Source of the DNA: Devosia sp.
Lineage (GTDB): Bacteria; Pseudomonadota; Alphaproteobacteria; Rhizobiales; Devosiaceae
DNA length: 43,760 bases
Assembly (NCBI RefSeq): GCF_030689745.1
Contig: NZ_JAUYGL010000219.1
Coordinates: forward strand, 1 to 43,760
Direction of reading: 5' to 3'
Below are positions 1-8,586 of the stretch, piece after piece; position 1 is the stretch's first letter, and every line of letters begins with the position of its first letter. Under the pieces are notes generated by a model. The model was not told the DNA's origin. It ran no database searches and saw nothing but the letters and a program-made list of their open reading frames with translations. The position numbers were made by a program, and so were the translations under genes.

Positions 1-998
1 AACCAGTTTTTCTTGACCATGGTGTAGCCACCCGCATCAAGCAGCGAATTCCGATCGCCAATCGCCAGCGGTTCGGGGAAGGAAAACTCGCCGAACACGT
101 CACCGGCAAGGCATGATTTGCCCGCCACCACATAGCGATGCGGGCCCGCATCCGGCGCAATCGCTGCGCTCTCGCGATAGACCAGCAGGTCAAGCATATG
201 GGCCTCAACAGCGCTGTCGACAATGGCGATCGACTTCTCGTTATCGATGATGTCGAGCACGCTGACCTCCAGCGTGGTGGTATTGCTGACCACGGTATTG
301 CCTGGTTCGAGATAGACCTGCACACCGAATTTCTCGGCAAAGGCCTTCAACCGCGCCGCCAGCACCGCAAGCGGGTAGTCCGGCTGGGTGAAAAGAATGC
401 CGCCGCCCAGGCTGACCCAATCCACTCTTGCCAGCAGTCCACCCACCCGCGCCTCGATCTCGTCGAGCAGCGCCGAAAATGACTCCACCGAGTCGTTCTC
501 GCAATTGCAGTGCAGCATCAGGCCCGACACCCTGTCCATCACGCTTTCAATGCGCGCCAGATCGATCTCGCCCAGCCGGCTGAATGGTCGCGCCGGATCG
601 GCCAGGTCGAAATGGGAATGGCTGACGCCCGGATTGATCCGCAGGCCGATCGGCAGATGGCTCGCCTTGTCGCCAAAGCGCTCCAGTTGGTTGACCGAAT
701 TGAAGATGATCTTGTCGGCATTGGCGATCACCGCATCGATTTCACCATCGGCATAGGCCACCGAATAGGCATGGGTTTCCCCGCCAAACTTCTCCCGGCC
801 CAACTGTACTTCATACAACGAGGACGAGGTGCTGCCATCCATGTGCGGCGCGATCTGGGCAAAGGTCGACCAGGTGGCAAAGGCCTTCAGCGCCAGCACG
901 CATTTGGCGCCCGACGCCGCCCGCAACTCGTCAATTCGCGCCAAATTGGCCGCCAGCGCGGTCTCGTCGATCAGATAGAATGGGGTAGCCAGGGGCAT
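1..998 (-). CDS. nspC: Carboxynorspermidine decarboxylase, 3' end cut by window edge
   Basis: PLP-dependent, alanine-racemase-fold decarboxylase that converts carboxynorspermidine or carboxyspermidine to (nor)spermidine in the alternative polyamine pathway; cytoplasmic. About 332 codons are visible from the ATG at 998 and no stop is reached. The N-terminus has the LALKAF segment with the probable PLP lysine at K38, then MDGSTSSSLYEVQLG, a HCNCEN segment, the EPGNT phosphate-binding region, and near the end AGKSCLAGDVFGEF and YTMVKKNW. Family members are about 360-370 residues, so about 30 C-terminal residues lie outside the window. The usual partner, carboxynorspermidine synthase, would be downstream and is not seen. 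The family is clear from the ordered motifs; substrate preference is not decided by sequence. Confidence 0.9.
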   Translation of the reverse strand, partial: MPLATPFYLIDETALAANLARIDELRAASGAKCVLALKAFATWSTFAQIAPHMDGSTSSSLYEVQLGREKFGGETHAYSVAYADGEIDAVIANADKIIFNSVNQLERFGDKASHLPIGLRINPGVSHSHFDLADPARPFSRLGEIDLARIESVMDRVSGLMLHCNCENDSVESFSALLDEIEARVGGLLARVDWVSLGGGILFTQPDYPLAVLAARLKAFAEKFGVQVYLEPGNTVVSNTTTLEVSVLDIIDNEKSIAIVDSAVEAHMLDLLVYRESAAIAPDAGPHRYVVAGKSCLAGDVFGEFSFPEPLAIGDRNSLLDAGGYTMVKKNW

Positions 999-1143
999 CA
1001 CGCGTACTGAACTCCATAGGCGGGTGCCCGCCGTAGGGTCGGCGGAATGCGGAGCGCACGGTGTATCGGCCCTCCCCCCCTGATGCAAGGGCCCGTGCCG
1101 CTACCGCCCATGCAGCCAGCACATGAATAATCGGCAAGGTAAA

Positions 1144-1529
<386 letters not shown>

Positions 1530-1534
1530 GACTG

Positions 1535-1563
1535 ATGTAGTGAGCTATCGGGTACGCCGTCAA
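1535..1563 (-). promoter_or_regulatory. Promoter of rnpB
   Basis: Minus strand TTGACG (1563-1558), a 17-bp spacer, then CTACAT (1540-1535) match a housekeeping sigma-70 promoter and place transcription start near 1529, exactly where the P1 helix of RNase P RNA begins. Confidence 0.7.
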
Positions 1564-1571
1564 GCGCTGCG

Positions 1572-2285
1572 CTACACCGAACCCAGCAGGGGTTGCCGGA
1601 CCGGCCGGATCACCGCCTGATAGGCCAGGTTGATCGCCTTCATGCGCGCCGTTGCCACATCAATCAGCTCTTCGGGCACGCCACGGGCAATCAGGCGGTC
1701 CGGATGATGCTCGGCCACCAGCAGACGATAGACGCGCTTGACCTCCTGATCGGGGGCATTGGGCGCCAGGCCCAGCACCGCATAGGGGTCTACGCCGGCC
1801 TCCAGCTGCACATGCTGGCTGGCCATCTGCTCGAAGCGCACCTCGTCAAAACCGAAGATTTCGCTGACCGAGCGGAGATAGTCCAGCTCGGCTGGGTGCA
1901 CCATGCTATCGGCCGTGGCGATAAAGAACAGGCTATCGAGCACATGCTCAAGCGTTTCCGGGCTGTCGGCAAAAAACCGGCTGACCTTGCGCGCATAGGC
2001 GTCAAACCCGGCCACATCCTGCTTGGCCAGATTGAACACCCGTGTCACCGCTTCTTCATTGCCCGCCGCAATTTCGACGGTGGCGCGGAAAGCACGTTCC
2101 TCGGAGGCCGTCACAACGCCGTCAGCCACGGCCATTTTGGCAGCCAGCGCAATCAGCGCCAGCGTAAACGCCGCGTCCCGTCCGCCAGGCAGCCAATTGT
2201 CCGGATCAAGCGCGTTGACCAGCGAGCCAGCCAAGCCCGTGCGCTGGCTGAACGATCCGACAAACTCGGAGAGTCGCTGCCACAT
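1572..2285 (-). CDS. TerB-like and C-terminal J-domain protein (DjlA-like)
   Basis: Protein of 237 aa. Residues of about 30-150 form an all-helical TerB/tellurite-resistance-like domain (DAAFTLALIALAAKMAVADGVV onward), and about 165-230 a J-domain with the HPD motif (AEHHPDRLIA) that would stimulate the ATPase of a DnaK-type chaperone. This is the DjlA arrangement but without an evident N-terminal membrane segment, so it is probably a soluble co-chaperone. The start was placed at the Met before WQRLSEF because family members begin there and the upstream ATGs lack ribosome-binding sites; the preceding stretch is purine-rich (GAAGAAAAA) but not a canonical site. It points toward rnpB and stands alone. 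Confidence 0.85.
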   Translation of the reverse strand: MWQRLSEFVGSFSQRTGLAGSLVNALDPDNWLPGGRDAAFTLALIALAAKMAVADGVVTASEERAFRATVEIAAGNEEAVTRVFNLAKQDVAGFDAYARKVSRFFADSPETLEHVLDSLFFIATADSMVHPAELDYLRSVSEIFGFDEVRFEQMASQHVQLEAGVDPYAVLGLAPNAPDQEVKRVYRLLVAEHHPDRLIARGVPEELIDVATARMKAINLAYQAVIRPVRQPLLGSV

Positions 2286-2440
2286 TTCGGATTTTTCTTC
2301 AGGCTTGCGCATGCACATGAACACTGGAGCAGTGCCTTTCGGGAACGATGCGCCAGGGCGAAATTTCGCGCAATACGTGCAGCAACGATAGCCACTCCGG
2401 CGCGCCCGGTCCACCGCCCTGCGCGCATGGCCGGTCTACC

Positions 2441-3280
2441 TCAATCGCCAAATGGAATGAACCATGGGTCGGCCGGACCAATCAGCCGGCCCCGGCGCGG
2501 CGCCCCATTGGGACCCTCATCGAGATAGAACCCGTCCGCATCATAGTCGGCGGCAACCTGCCCCGAACCCTGCCGCCTGGCGAGAAATTCCGACAGTGGC
2601 CCGCTTTCCCAATCCTGCAGATCGTTATAGGTCACCGCGGCACTGGAGCGGGGGTTGACGTCGGGCACCACGTCAATGGTCCGCGTGCGCGCCGTGTCCT
2701 CGACAATCAGCACGGGCTGCGGCCGCATCGAGAGCGGCATCGGCATGGGCGCGATGCTGGCGGGCGCGGTCTCGGCGGGCGTCAACGCGGCGACAGTCAC
2801 CGGATCGATCACGGTGGTCTGCACCGGCGCCACAGGCGGTTGCGCCACGGCAACCGCATCGGCGCCGCCATTGGTGATGTAGCTGGGCAATGGCTTGCCG
2901 GCCTTGAGATAGTTGTCCACCACATCGCCCTGTGGCGCGGCGGCAGTAGCTCTTGGCGGCGTTGTGGCGGCCGGCGCGGCGGCAACAGCGGGCGCAGCCG
3001 TCACCGGCGCCACACTGGACGCCGGCTTGCTCGGCGCGGCCGGCTGCGCTGCCACAGCGGTGGCGGCGGGCTTGGGCTGTGGCGCGGCAGGGCGTTGGCT
3101 CAGTGCCACCGGCACGGGGGCGACTGCAGCAATCGGCTCCATCATGGCGACCTGCGCCGGCCGCGCATCGGCCCGGTCGCCCATCATCTGGCCCGACACG
3201 ATATCGGCCAGCGGCACCCCGACGACCAGGACAGCCCCGGCCCAGGCCAGACCATTGGTAATGCGACGATCGATCTTCAT
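2441..3280 (-). CDS. Pro/Ala-rich membrane-anchored hypothetical protein
   Basis: Protein of 279 aa that I do not recognise. The start at MKIDRRITNG is followed by one hydrophobic helix (about residues 9-27), giving a single N-terminal anchor or uncleaved signal. Residues of about 45-200 are low-complexity Pro/Ala/Val, suited to spanning the periplasm as an extended linker. The C-terminal 70 residues are less biased (YNDLQDWESGPLSEF, DYDADGFYLDEGPNG) and may be the conserved functional part. An alternative start 20 codons upstream would add a basic stretch. Possibly an envelope-spanning protein of cell-wall or pilus biology; function unknown. Confidence 0.7.
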   Translation of the reverse strand: MKIDRRITNGLAWAGAVLVVGVPLADIVSGQMMGDRADARPAQVAMMEPIAAVAPVPVALSQRPAAPQPKPAATAVAAQPAAPSKPASSVAPVTAAPAVAAAPAATTPPRATAAAPQGDVVDNYLKAGKPLPSYITNGGADAVAVAQPPVAPVQTTVIDPVTVAALTPAETAPASIAPMPMPLSMRPQPVLIVEDTARTRTIDVVPDVNPRSSAAVTYNDLQDWESGPLSEFLARRQGSGQVAADYDADGFYLDEGPNGAPRRGRLIGPADPWFIPFGD

Positions 3281-3482
3281 GCTGTGACGTCCCGTATTGG
3301 CTTCGCCCCGGCAGCGAAGAAGCGCGATTTTCATGGCCATTTTATGAAGCTGGCCCGTATGCCAGCACTGCCACCCGTCAGCTGAACCGAAGCTGAATGA
3401 CGCCGTTTGGGCGTCCAGTCTTAAGGGTCGAGCGCTGATGCCACCAGATTATGGTGAACACAAGGTTAATCGCGCGACCTGC

Positions 3483-4463
3483 TCATCCAGCCTGTCGCTG
3501 AAGCTGCGCGGTGCCATGGTCAGAACCGGCTGCGCCGCTCCGCAATGGCAGCAGGCGCCCGTACTCATGGTCGGTCCGCCGACCCAGGATACGCGCCAGG
3601 GCCAGCGCCAGTGGCGAGCGGTTGTGGGTATAGATGTGAAATTCGGTCACCCCCGCGTCGAGCAGTTCGGTGACCTGCTCTGCCGCCACCGCCGACGCCA
3701 CCAGCGCATGGGTTTCGGGCTCGTCATCCAGCCCCGCGAAACGCTCGGCCAGCCAGGCCGGGATCGAGGTGCCGCACCGACCGGCAAAACTGGCGATCTG
3801 CTTGAAACTGTGGATCGGCTGGATGCCCGGCACGATCGGCGCGGTAATACCCGCCGCCCGCGCCCGCTCCACATAGCGCAGATAGTCACTATTGGAGAAG
3901 AACATCTGCGTAATGGCGCGGTCCGCCCCGGCATCGAGCTTGCGCTTGAGATTGTCAATCTCGACGGCCCAACTCTCGCTTTGCGGATGCTTTTCCGGAT
4001 AGGCGGCCACCGAGATGTCGAAATCGCCAATCCGCGTGATGCCCGCCACCAGATCGGCAGCGTTCTGATAGCCCTCGGGATGGGGCGTGAACGGCTGGCC
4101 AACCCCCTCTGGCGGGTCGCCACGCAGCGCCACGATGCGGTTGATCCCGGCATCCTGATAGCCGCGCACCACTGCATCGACTTCATCACGCGTCGCCCCG
4201 ACACAGGTCAGATGCGCCGCCGCATCCACGCCCGTCTGCGCCTTGATCGAACTGACCATGCGCAGCGTCCGCTCGCGCGTCGTGCCGCCAGCGCCATAGG
4301 TCACCGACACAAAACGCGGCTTGAGCGGGGCCAGCTTGTGCACGCTGTCCCAGAACTTTTCCTCCATCGCGTCGGTCTTGGGCGGAAAAAATTCGAACGA
4401 AATCTGCAGCTCGGGACGCTGGTCTGCCGTCAGCCGGCTGGTGCGGGCAATATCGTCGATCAT
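3483..4463 (-). CDS. metF: 5,10-methylenetetrahydrofolate reductase
   Basis: FAD-dependent TIM-barrel enzyme that reduces 5,10-methylene-THF to 5-methyl-THF for methionine synthesis; cytoplasmic, 326 aa. Seen: the N-terminal ISFEFFPPKT with the catalytic Glu, SVTYGAGGTTRERT, HLTCVGAT, IVALRGDPP, AAYPEKHP, KLDAGADRAITQMFF and PGIQPI, all in the family order. The start is the ATG whose A is the last base of the upstream stop (TGATG), so translation is coupled to the ArsR-methyltransferase gene. Both genes should be controlled by the palindrome upstream of that gene. The C-terminal tail of about 25 residues is Gly/Ser/Arg-rich and probably disordered. Confidence 0.97.
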   Translation of the reverse strand: MIDDIARTSRLTADQRPELQISFEFFPPKTDAMEEKFWDSVHKLAPLKPRFVSVTYGAGGTTRERTLRMVSSIKAQTGVDAAAHLTCVGATRDEVDAVVRGYQDAGINRIVALRGDPPEGVGQPFTPHPEGYQNAADLVAGITRIGDFDISVAAYPEKHPQSESWAVEIDNLKRKLDAGADRAITQMFFSNSDYLRYVERARAAGITAPIVPGIQPIHSFKQIASFAGRCGTSIPAWLAERFAGLDDEPETHALVASAVAAEQVTELLDAGVTEFHIYTHNRSPLALALARILGRRTDHEYGRLLPLRSGAAGSDHGTAQLQRQAG

Positions 4464-5428
4464 CAATTCTGCTCCGTTTTGATCTTGTCGCTGAGGCGCC
4501 ACAGGCAGACCGTCAAACCACGTTCACTATTCTCACTGGGAAATTCTGCGACGGCCTGCACCGTCAGCCCGGCGGCTTCGGCCCAGTTGCTCATCTGCGC
4601 CCGCGACAGGCCGAGCCGGCGATGGGCATGCTCGCTGCGCAAAAACTCAAGTTCATGCGGGGCAAAGTCGACGATCAGCATGTCGCCACCAGGCGCCAGC
4701 AGCCGGCGCGCCTGTGCCAGCATACGGCCCGGATCGTCGAAATAATGCAGCACCTGGTGAATGACGATCACCTCGGCCGGCCCCATCGACACATCCAGAT
4801 CGCCAATATCGCCCAGCCGTACCTGGGCATGGCCAATCCCGGAACTGACCAGTCGCGCCCGGGCCACCGCCAGCATTTCCCGGCTAGAATCCAGCCCGAT
4901 GCCGCGCGTGTACGATCCGGCCAGCAGTTCGAGCATGCGCCCGGTGCCGGTGCCCAGATCGATCAGCGTATCGACCTTGCGGCCGCCCAGCGCTGCCAGC
5001 ACCGCGGCTTCCACCGCCTCTTCGGGCACCTGCAGCGTCTTCAGCAAGTCCCAGCTGCTGGCCACCGTGGCGAAATATTCGCTCGCCTGTGCCTGTTGCT
5101 GGGCCCGCACGGCGCTCTGTCGGGCGATGTCGCAACGCCGATCGGTATCATTGTCATCAAGCCGGGCAATCAACCACTGTGCCAGCTCGGCGCCATCGCC
5201 CTGCTGCATCAGGCCGTAATAGGCCCAGGCCCCCTCGGCATTGCGCCGCACCAGGCCAGCATCGGCCAGGAGCTTGAGATGACGCGAAACGCGCGGCTGG
5301 CTCTGTCCCAGAATCTCGGTGAGATCCTTGACCGAGTGATCGCCATCAGCCAGCAGTGCCAACAGGCGCACGCGGGTCCCCTCACCCGCTGCCTTGAGCA
5401 CACTCACCAATTCGGTCAATTCAGCCAA
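4463..5428 (-). CDS. ArsR-type regulator fused to SAM-dependent methyltransferase
   Basis: Protein of 321 aa with two domains. Residues 1-90 form an ArsR winged helix (VRLLALLADGDHSVKDLTEILG, then recognition helix SQPRVSRHLKLLADAGLV). Residues of about 125-320 form a class I methyltransferase with the SAM-binding loop DLGTGTGRMLELL and HQVLHYFDDP. No arsenic-type cysteine pair is seen in the helix, so metal sensing is unlikely. Coupling to metF suggests that it senses a methyl-cycle metabolite such as SAM or S-adenosylhomocysteine through the methyltransferase fold; this is inference from context and from known SAH-responsive ArsR regulators. It probably represses itself and metF through the palindrome 18 bases upstream. 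Whether the domain still methylates anything is unknown. Confidence 0.9.
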   Translation of the reverse strand: MAELTELVSVLKAAGEGTRVRLLALLADGDHSVKDLTEILGQSQPRVSRHLKLLADAGLVRRNAEGAWAYYGLMQQGDGAELAQWLIARLDDNDTDRRCDIARQSAVRAQQQAQASEYFATVASSWDLLKTLQVPEEAVEAAVLAALGGRKVDTLIDLGTGTGRMLELLAGSYTRGIGLDSSREMLAVARARLVSSGIGHAQVRLGDIGDLDVSMGPAEVIVIHQVLHYFDDPGRMLAQARRLLAPGGDMLIVDFAPHELEFLRSEHAHRRLGLSRAQMSNWAEAAGLTVQAVAEFPSENSERGLTVCLWRLSDKIKTEQN

Positions 5429-5445
5429 TTCAATCTCCGCACATC

Positions 5446-5465
5446 ATATAAAGACATCTTTATAT
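5446..5465. promoter_or_regulatory. Perfect palindromic operator upstream of the ArsR-metF operon
   Basis: ATATAAAGA-CA-TCTTTATAT: two perfect 9-bp arms around a 2-bp centre, ending 18 bp before the ATG at 5428. On the minus strand TTGCTG (5490-5485) and TAGATA (5468-5463) make a promoter with a 16-bp spacer, so the palindrome covers the -10 and the start of transcription, the position expected for a repressor. Its symmetry and size fit an ArsR dimer. Confidence 0.8.
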
Positions 5466-5517
5466 CTACTTTGATCTTCAGGTCCAGCAAGAACTTGCCC
5501 GCGCCTCGGACCAGCGA

Positions 5518-5555
5518 CAAAAAACGCCACCCCCGGATGAATCCGAGGGTGGCGT
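5518..5555 (-). terminator. Terminator of the DUF2336 gene
   Basis: Minus strand: ACGCCACCC/GGGTGGCGT 9-bp stem extended by CGGAT/ATCCG with a GA loop, followed by a run of Ts read from 5524 down. It ends the gene finishing at 5581 and insulates the ArsR-metF promoter. Confidence 0.88.
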
Positions 5556-5580
5556 ATTGCCGTCAAAACTGTCGCCAGCG

Positions 5581-6711
5581 TCAGCCGTGGGCGGCTAGGC
5601 GATCTTCAGTTACGGCCCGCTTGCGGAACGAATGGGCCCGCCACAGCTCGAAGATCCCGGTGGCTTCTTCCTGCTCGAGAGCGGCAAACCGGCTCGCCAC
5701 CATCTTGATATCCTCAGGCGTCGGCATGTCGCGCCACGGCATGGTGGCAAAAATGGCCTCGAACAGATCGGGGCTCAGCCCTGCCGCCTTCAGCGCCACG
5801 GTCGCGGCAACATAGTCCTGCCCCGCCAGCCATTTGACGAACACTTCCGGCTTGACCTGCAGGCGAACCGTCAGCGCTGCGGCCGCGTGGTGGCCGTAGC
5901 CAAAGCGGGCAAACCGCGCCAGCGCCCGTTCATCGAGTTGCTTGCGATCGCTCAGCGCCTTGACCTGATTATAGGCCACCTTCCACTCATTGGCGGAGAA
6001 GCCGGCACGGTTGCGCATGCGGTTATAGACGACGGCATTGATCTTGCCGGCGGTGACCGGATCAACCCCGCGATTCGGCTGGCCCAGTGTTTCGAGCACC
6101 TTGCTGGCCACATCGTCGATTTCGCCGCGCAGCGAACGCCAGTCGATGTCGATGCGACCTCGCAGGTCGGCGGCAATATCGGCGTCCTTGGTCCCGCGTT
6201 CGACCAGCTTTTCCAGCGTTGCCCTGGGCAGTTCGGCCTTGGCATTGCGCACCAGGCGCACCACCGAACCGGTCTCGCCATGGTCGACAATGGCCTCGCC
6301 AACCCGCCCCGCCACGGTAAAGCGGCTGGCAATCGCCTCGCGATGCAGGTCACTCTGGTGGGTAATGATGTCGATCAGATCGTCATCGGACAGCACATTG
6401 GAGAACTGCAGCAGCGGCCTGGCGACCTCGATATCGTCATTGGCCAGCTTGACCACCACTGTCCCGGGCGCCCGGTCGAGCTGGGCCAGCAGCGAGGCTA
6501 CATGGGCCCGCGTCTCTACCTCGACGAATTCGGCAAGCTGGCACAAGACCTCGTCATATTGGGCCACCTGCTCGTCATCGCAACGATCTGACACATAGGT
6601 GAACAGCTCGGCCATATTGCGGAATAACTGCTCGCGTTCTGAATGGCTGGCCTCGCCATTTAAGGCACGAAAGCTGGAAAACGCCCGCTGTCCCTCGTCA
6701 AGCTCGCTCAT
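5581..6711 (-). CDS. DUF2336 domain protein
   Basis: Protein of 376 aa, mostly helical with HEAT-like repeats, typical of the DUF2336 family of alphaproteobacteria. The family signature is visible in the middle: the segment ending VLSDDDLIDIITHQSD followed by HREAIASR. No membrane segment or signal. Some family members bind response regulators in stress or cell-cycle circuits, but nothing here shows a partner. The start is the second of two nearby ATGs (MSELDEG), because GGGAG lies 7 bases upstream of it and would abut the other. Single-gene unit with its own terminator. Confidence 0.85.
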   Translation of the reverse strand: MSELDEGQRAFSSFRALNGEASHSEREQLFRNMAELFTYVSDRCDDEQVAQYDEVLCQLAEFVEVETRAHVASLLAQLDRAPGTVVVKLANDDIEVARPLLQFSNVLSDDDLIDIITHQSDLHREAIASRFTVAGRVGEAIVDHGETGSVVRLVRNAKAELPRATLEKLVERGTKDADIAADLRGRIDIDWRSLRGEIDDVASKVLETLGQPNRGVDPVTAGKINAVVYNRMRNRAGFSANEWKVAYNQVKALSDRKQLDERALARFARFGYGHHAAAALTVRLQVKPEVFVKWLAGQDYVAATVALKAAGLSPDLFEAIFATMPWRDMPTPEDIKMVASRFAALEQEEATGIFELWRAHSFRKRAVTEDRLAAHG

Positions 6712-6857
6712 GCTCATTCTCCCGGCTTCTGCCGTAACTTGGACACTCACGATGCACTGCCATGATGCTGCGGGCCCTGAAAATGCGCATGCGCAATTGA
6801 TTCAAATTGTAACGACGCCCGTCAGTGCCCATCCCGCCCCGCTTACGGCGCCCCCCT

Positions 6858-7820
6858 TCAGGCCACCGGCGCCACGACGGGACGCTTGCGCCGCGTAAAA
6901 CTGTCATAGCTGAACACCATCAGCGACAGCCAGATCAGGGCGAAGCTGACCAGCCGCAAGCCGTTCAACTGCTCGCCAAACACATAGATGGCCAACAGGA
7001 ACTGGATTGAGGGCGCCAGATACTGGAACATCCCCATTGTCGTCAGCCGCAGCCGCCGCACGGCAAACGCGAACAGCAGCAGCGGAATGGCCGTCGCCGG
7101 TCCGGTCAGGATCAGCAGCGTCAGATAATAGGGATCGGCATGAATGCCCGGCCCCGTCGTCGCGAAGGTGTAGATCATGAACCCCAGCGCCAATGGAGTC
7201 AGCATGGCCGTTTCGACGAACAGCCCGCTGGCCGGGCCCAATTGCGCGGTCTTGCGGAAATAGCCGTAAAAGCCAAATGACAGCGCCAGACCCAGCGCGA
7301 TGAACGGCACATTGCCCAGCCCAATCGCCTGAATGAGAATGGCCACCAACGCCATCACGATCGCCACGGTCTGCAGCCGGTTCTGCCGCTCCCCCAGCAG
7401 CACCATGCCCATCGCCACGCTGACCATCGGATTGATGAAATAGCCAAAGCTGACTTCCAGCACCTGGCCCGTTTCCACCGCCCACACATAGAGCAGCCAA
7501 TTGCCCGCCAGCAGCACTGCCGAGAGCAGCGTCCCCAGCGCCCGGCGCCGATCGCGGAACAGCGCCAGCACCGGGCCGTAGCCACTTCTGAACAGCAGGA
7601 TGACACCCAGCAGCAGCAGCGACCAGACCGTGCGCTCGGCCACGATCATCAGCGCGCCTGCGGCCTCGACCTGCCAGAACAGCAGCGGCAGAAAACCCCA
7701 CAGCGTATAAGTCGCCAACGCAGCCAGCGCCCCGTTGCGGCCATCATGGATCGATAGGGTCGCCGGCGCGGCAATCGGCGCCGGACCAATGGCCTGTGGG
7801 GCGGATTCGGGTAATGACAT
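6858..7820 (-). CDS. rarD: RarD-type EamA/DMT permease
   Basis: Inner-membrane transporter of 320 aa with ten predicted hydrophobic helices after a Pro/Ala-rich cytoplasmic N-terminus of about 30 residues. RarD signatures: LWGFLPLLFWQVEAAGALMIVAERTVWSLLLL, GNWLLYVWAVETGQVLEVSFGYFINP, GYFRKTAQLG, and FQYLAPSIQFLLAIYVFGE. Substrate is unknown; the historical link to chloramphenicol does not establish one. Divergent from the host-attachment-family gene. No coupled partner. Confidence 0.9.
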   Translation of the reverse strand: MSLPESAPQAIGPAPIAAPATLSIHDGRNGALAALATYTLWGFLPLLFWQVEAAGALMIVAERTVWSLLLLGVILLFRSGYGPVLALFRDRRRALGTLLSAVLLAGNWLLYVWAVETGQVLEVSFGYFINPMVSVAMGMVLLGERQNRLQTVAIVMALVAILIQAIGLGNVPFIALGLALSFGFYGYFRKTAQLGPASGLFVETAMLTPLALGFMIYTFATTGPGIHADPYYLTLLILTGPATAIPLLLFAFAVRRLRLTTMGMFQYLAPSIQFLLAIYVFGEQLNGLRLVSFALIWLSLMVFSYDSFTRRKRPVVAPVA

Positions 7821-8013
7821 GGACGGAACTCCGCATCAGGCACGATGCTTGCGCCCCCTGATAACAGCGCATCTCTGTGCTGGCCAATCAGACTTTGTAA
7901 TTCTGCCATCTTGCAAAGCAATTGAATGCAGCCGACCTTCACAGGACGAGGGCGCTATCCGCAGCGTCGTCGGGCACTGTGCCAATCTGACGAACCAGCA
8001 GCAGGAGTCCACC

Positions 8014-8463
8014 ATGAAGAAGACGATCACCTGGATTTTGATCGCGAATGGCGCACAAGCACGCGTCCTGGAAAACACCGGTCCGGGCAAGGGACTGCAG
8101 CAGGTTAAGGGACTTGAATGGGCCATCACCCCACTGCAGGCGCAGGACCTGGTGTCTGACCGGCCCGGTCGCAGCTTCGCGTCCACGGGCTCAGGTCGCA
8201 GTGCCATGGAACCGCGGACCGATCCGGTGGAGCACCGCGAGACCGAATTCGTCAAGTCGCTGGCCGAGCATATCGATCGTCAACACCAGGATGGCGCGTT
8301 TGACCGGCTGATCATTGTGGCCGCCCCCATTGCCCTGGGTGACATTCGCAAGGCCATCTCGCCCAATGTCAAAAAGACCATTCTGGCCGAACTGGACAAG
8401 GACCTGACCAACACGCCCACCGCACAGCTGGCCAAGCACCTCGACGGCGTTATCGCCGTCTGA
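8014..8463 (+). CDS. Host-attachment-family protein (COG5622 type)
   Basis: Cytoplasmic protein of 149 aa matching the family annotated as required for attachment to host cells: an N-terminal beta strand (TITWILIANGAQARVLENTG), a polar variable middle, and a C-terminal half with ETEFVKSLAEHID, FDRLIIVAAPIALGDIRKAI and ELDKDLTN as in the eRF1-domain-3-like fold. The start has AGGAG 7 bases upstream. The family name comes from Agrobacterium plant attachment, but such proteins occur in many free-living species and the molecular role is unknown. Divergently oriented to rarD. Confidence 0.85.
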   Translation: MKKTITWILIANGAQARVLENTGPGKGLQQVKGLEWAITPLQAQDLVSDRPGRSFASTGSGRSAMEPRTDPVEHRETEFVKSLAEHIDRQHQDGAFDRLIIVAAPIALGDIRKAISPNVKKTILAELDKDLTNTPTAQLAKHLDGVIAV

Positions 8464-8490
8464 TCCCGCTTTTAAATCAATATCTTATCC

Positions 8491-8528
8491 AAAAAAGCCG
8501 ATTCAACTCTGCCGCTAGTTGAATCGGC
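8491..8528 (-). terminator. Terminator of the alpha/beta hydrolase operon
   Basis: Perfect 12-bp inverted repeat GCCGATTCAACT/AGTTGAATCGGC with an 8-base loop; on the minus strand six Ts follow directly. It lies between convergent genes and terminates the leftward operon; it lacks a T-run for the rightward gene but could still impede it. Confidence 0.85.
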
Positions 8529-8586
8529 GCCTCAATTTGTTGAATCAGCATTTGAATTTGCTGCAAACGACCGCGATTCTTGGTCT

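Noticed and set aside
8014..8463. Prophage remnant suggested by the host-attachment name
   Set aside because: The family is a cellular protein named for plant-cell attachment; no phage genes, integrase or att sites are nearby.
8497..8528. Perfect 12-bp dyad as an operator
   Set aside because: It is followed by six Ts on the minus strand directly after a gene end, so a terminator explains it.
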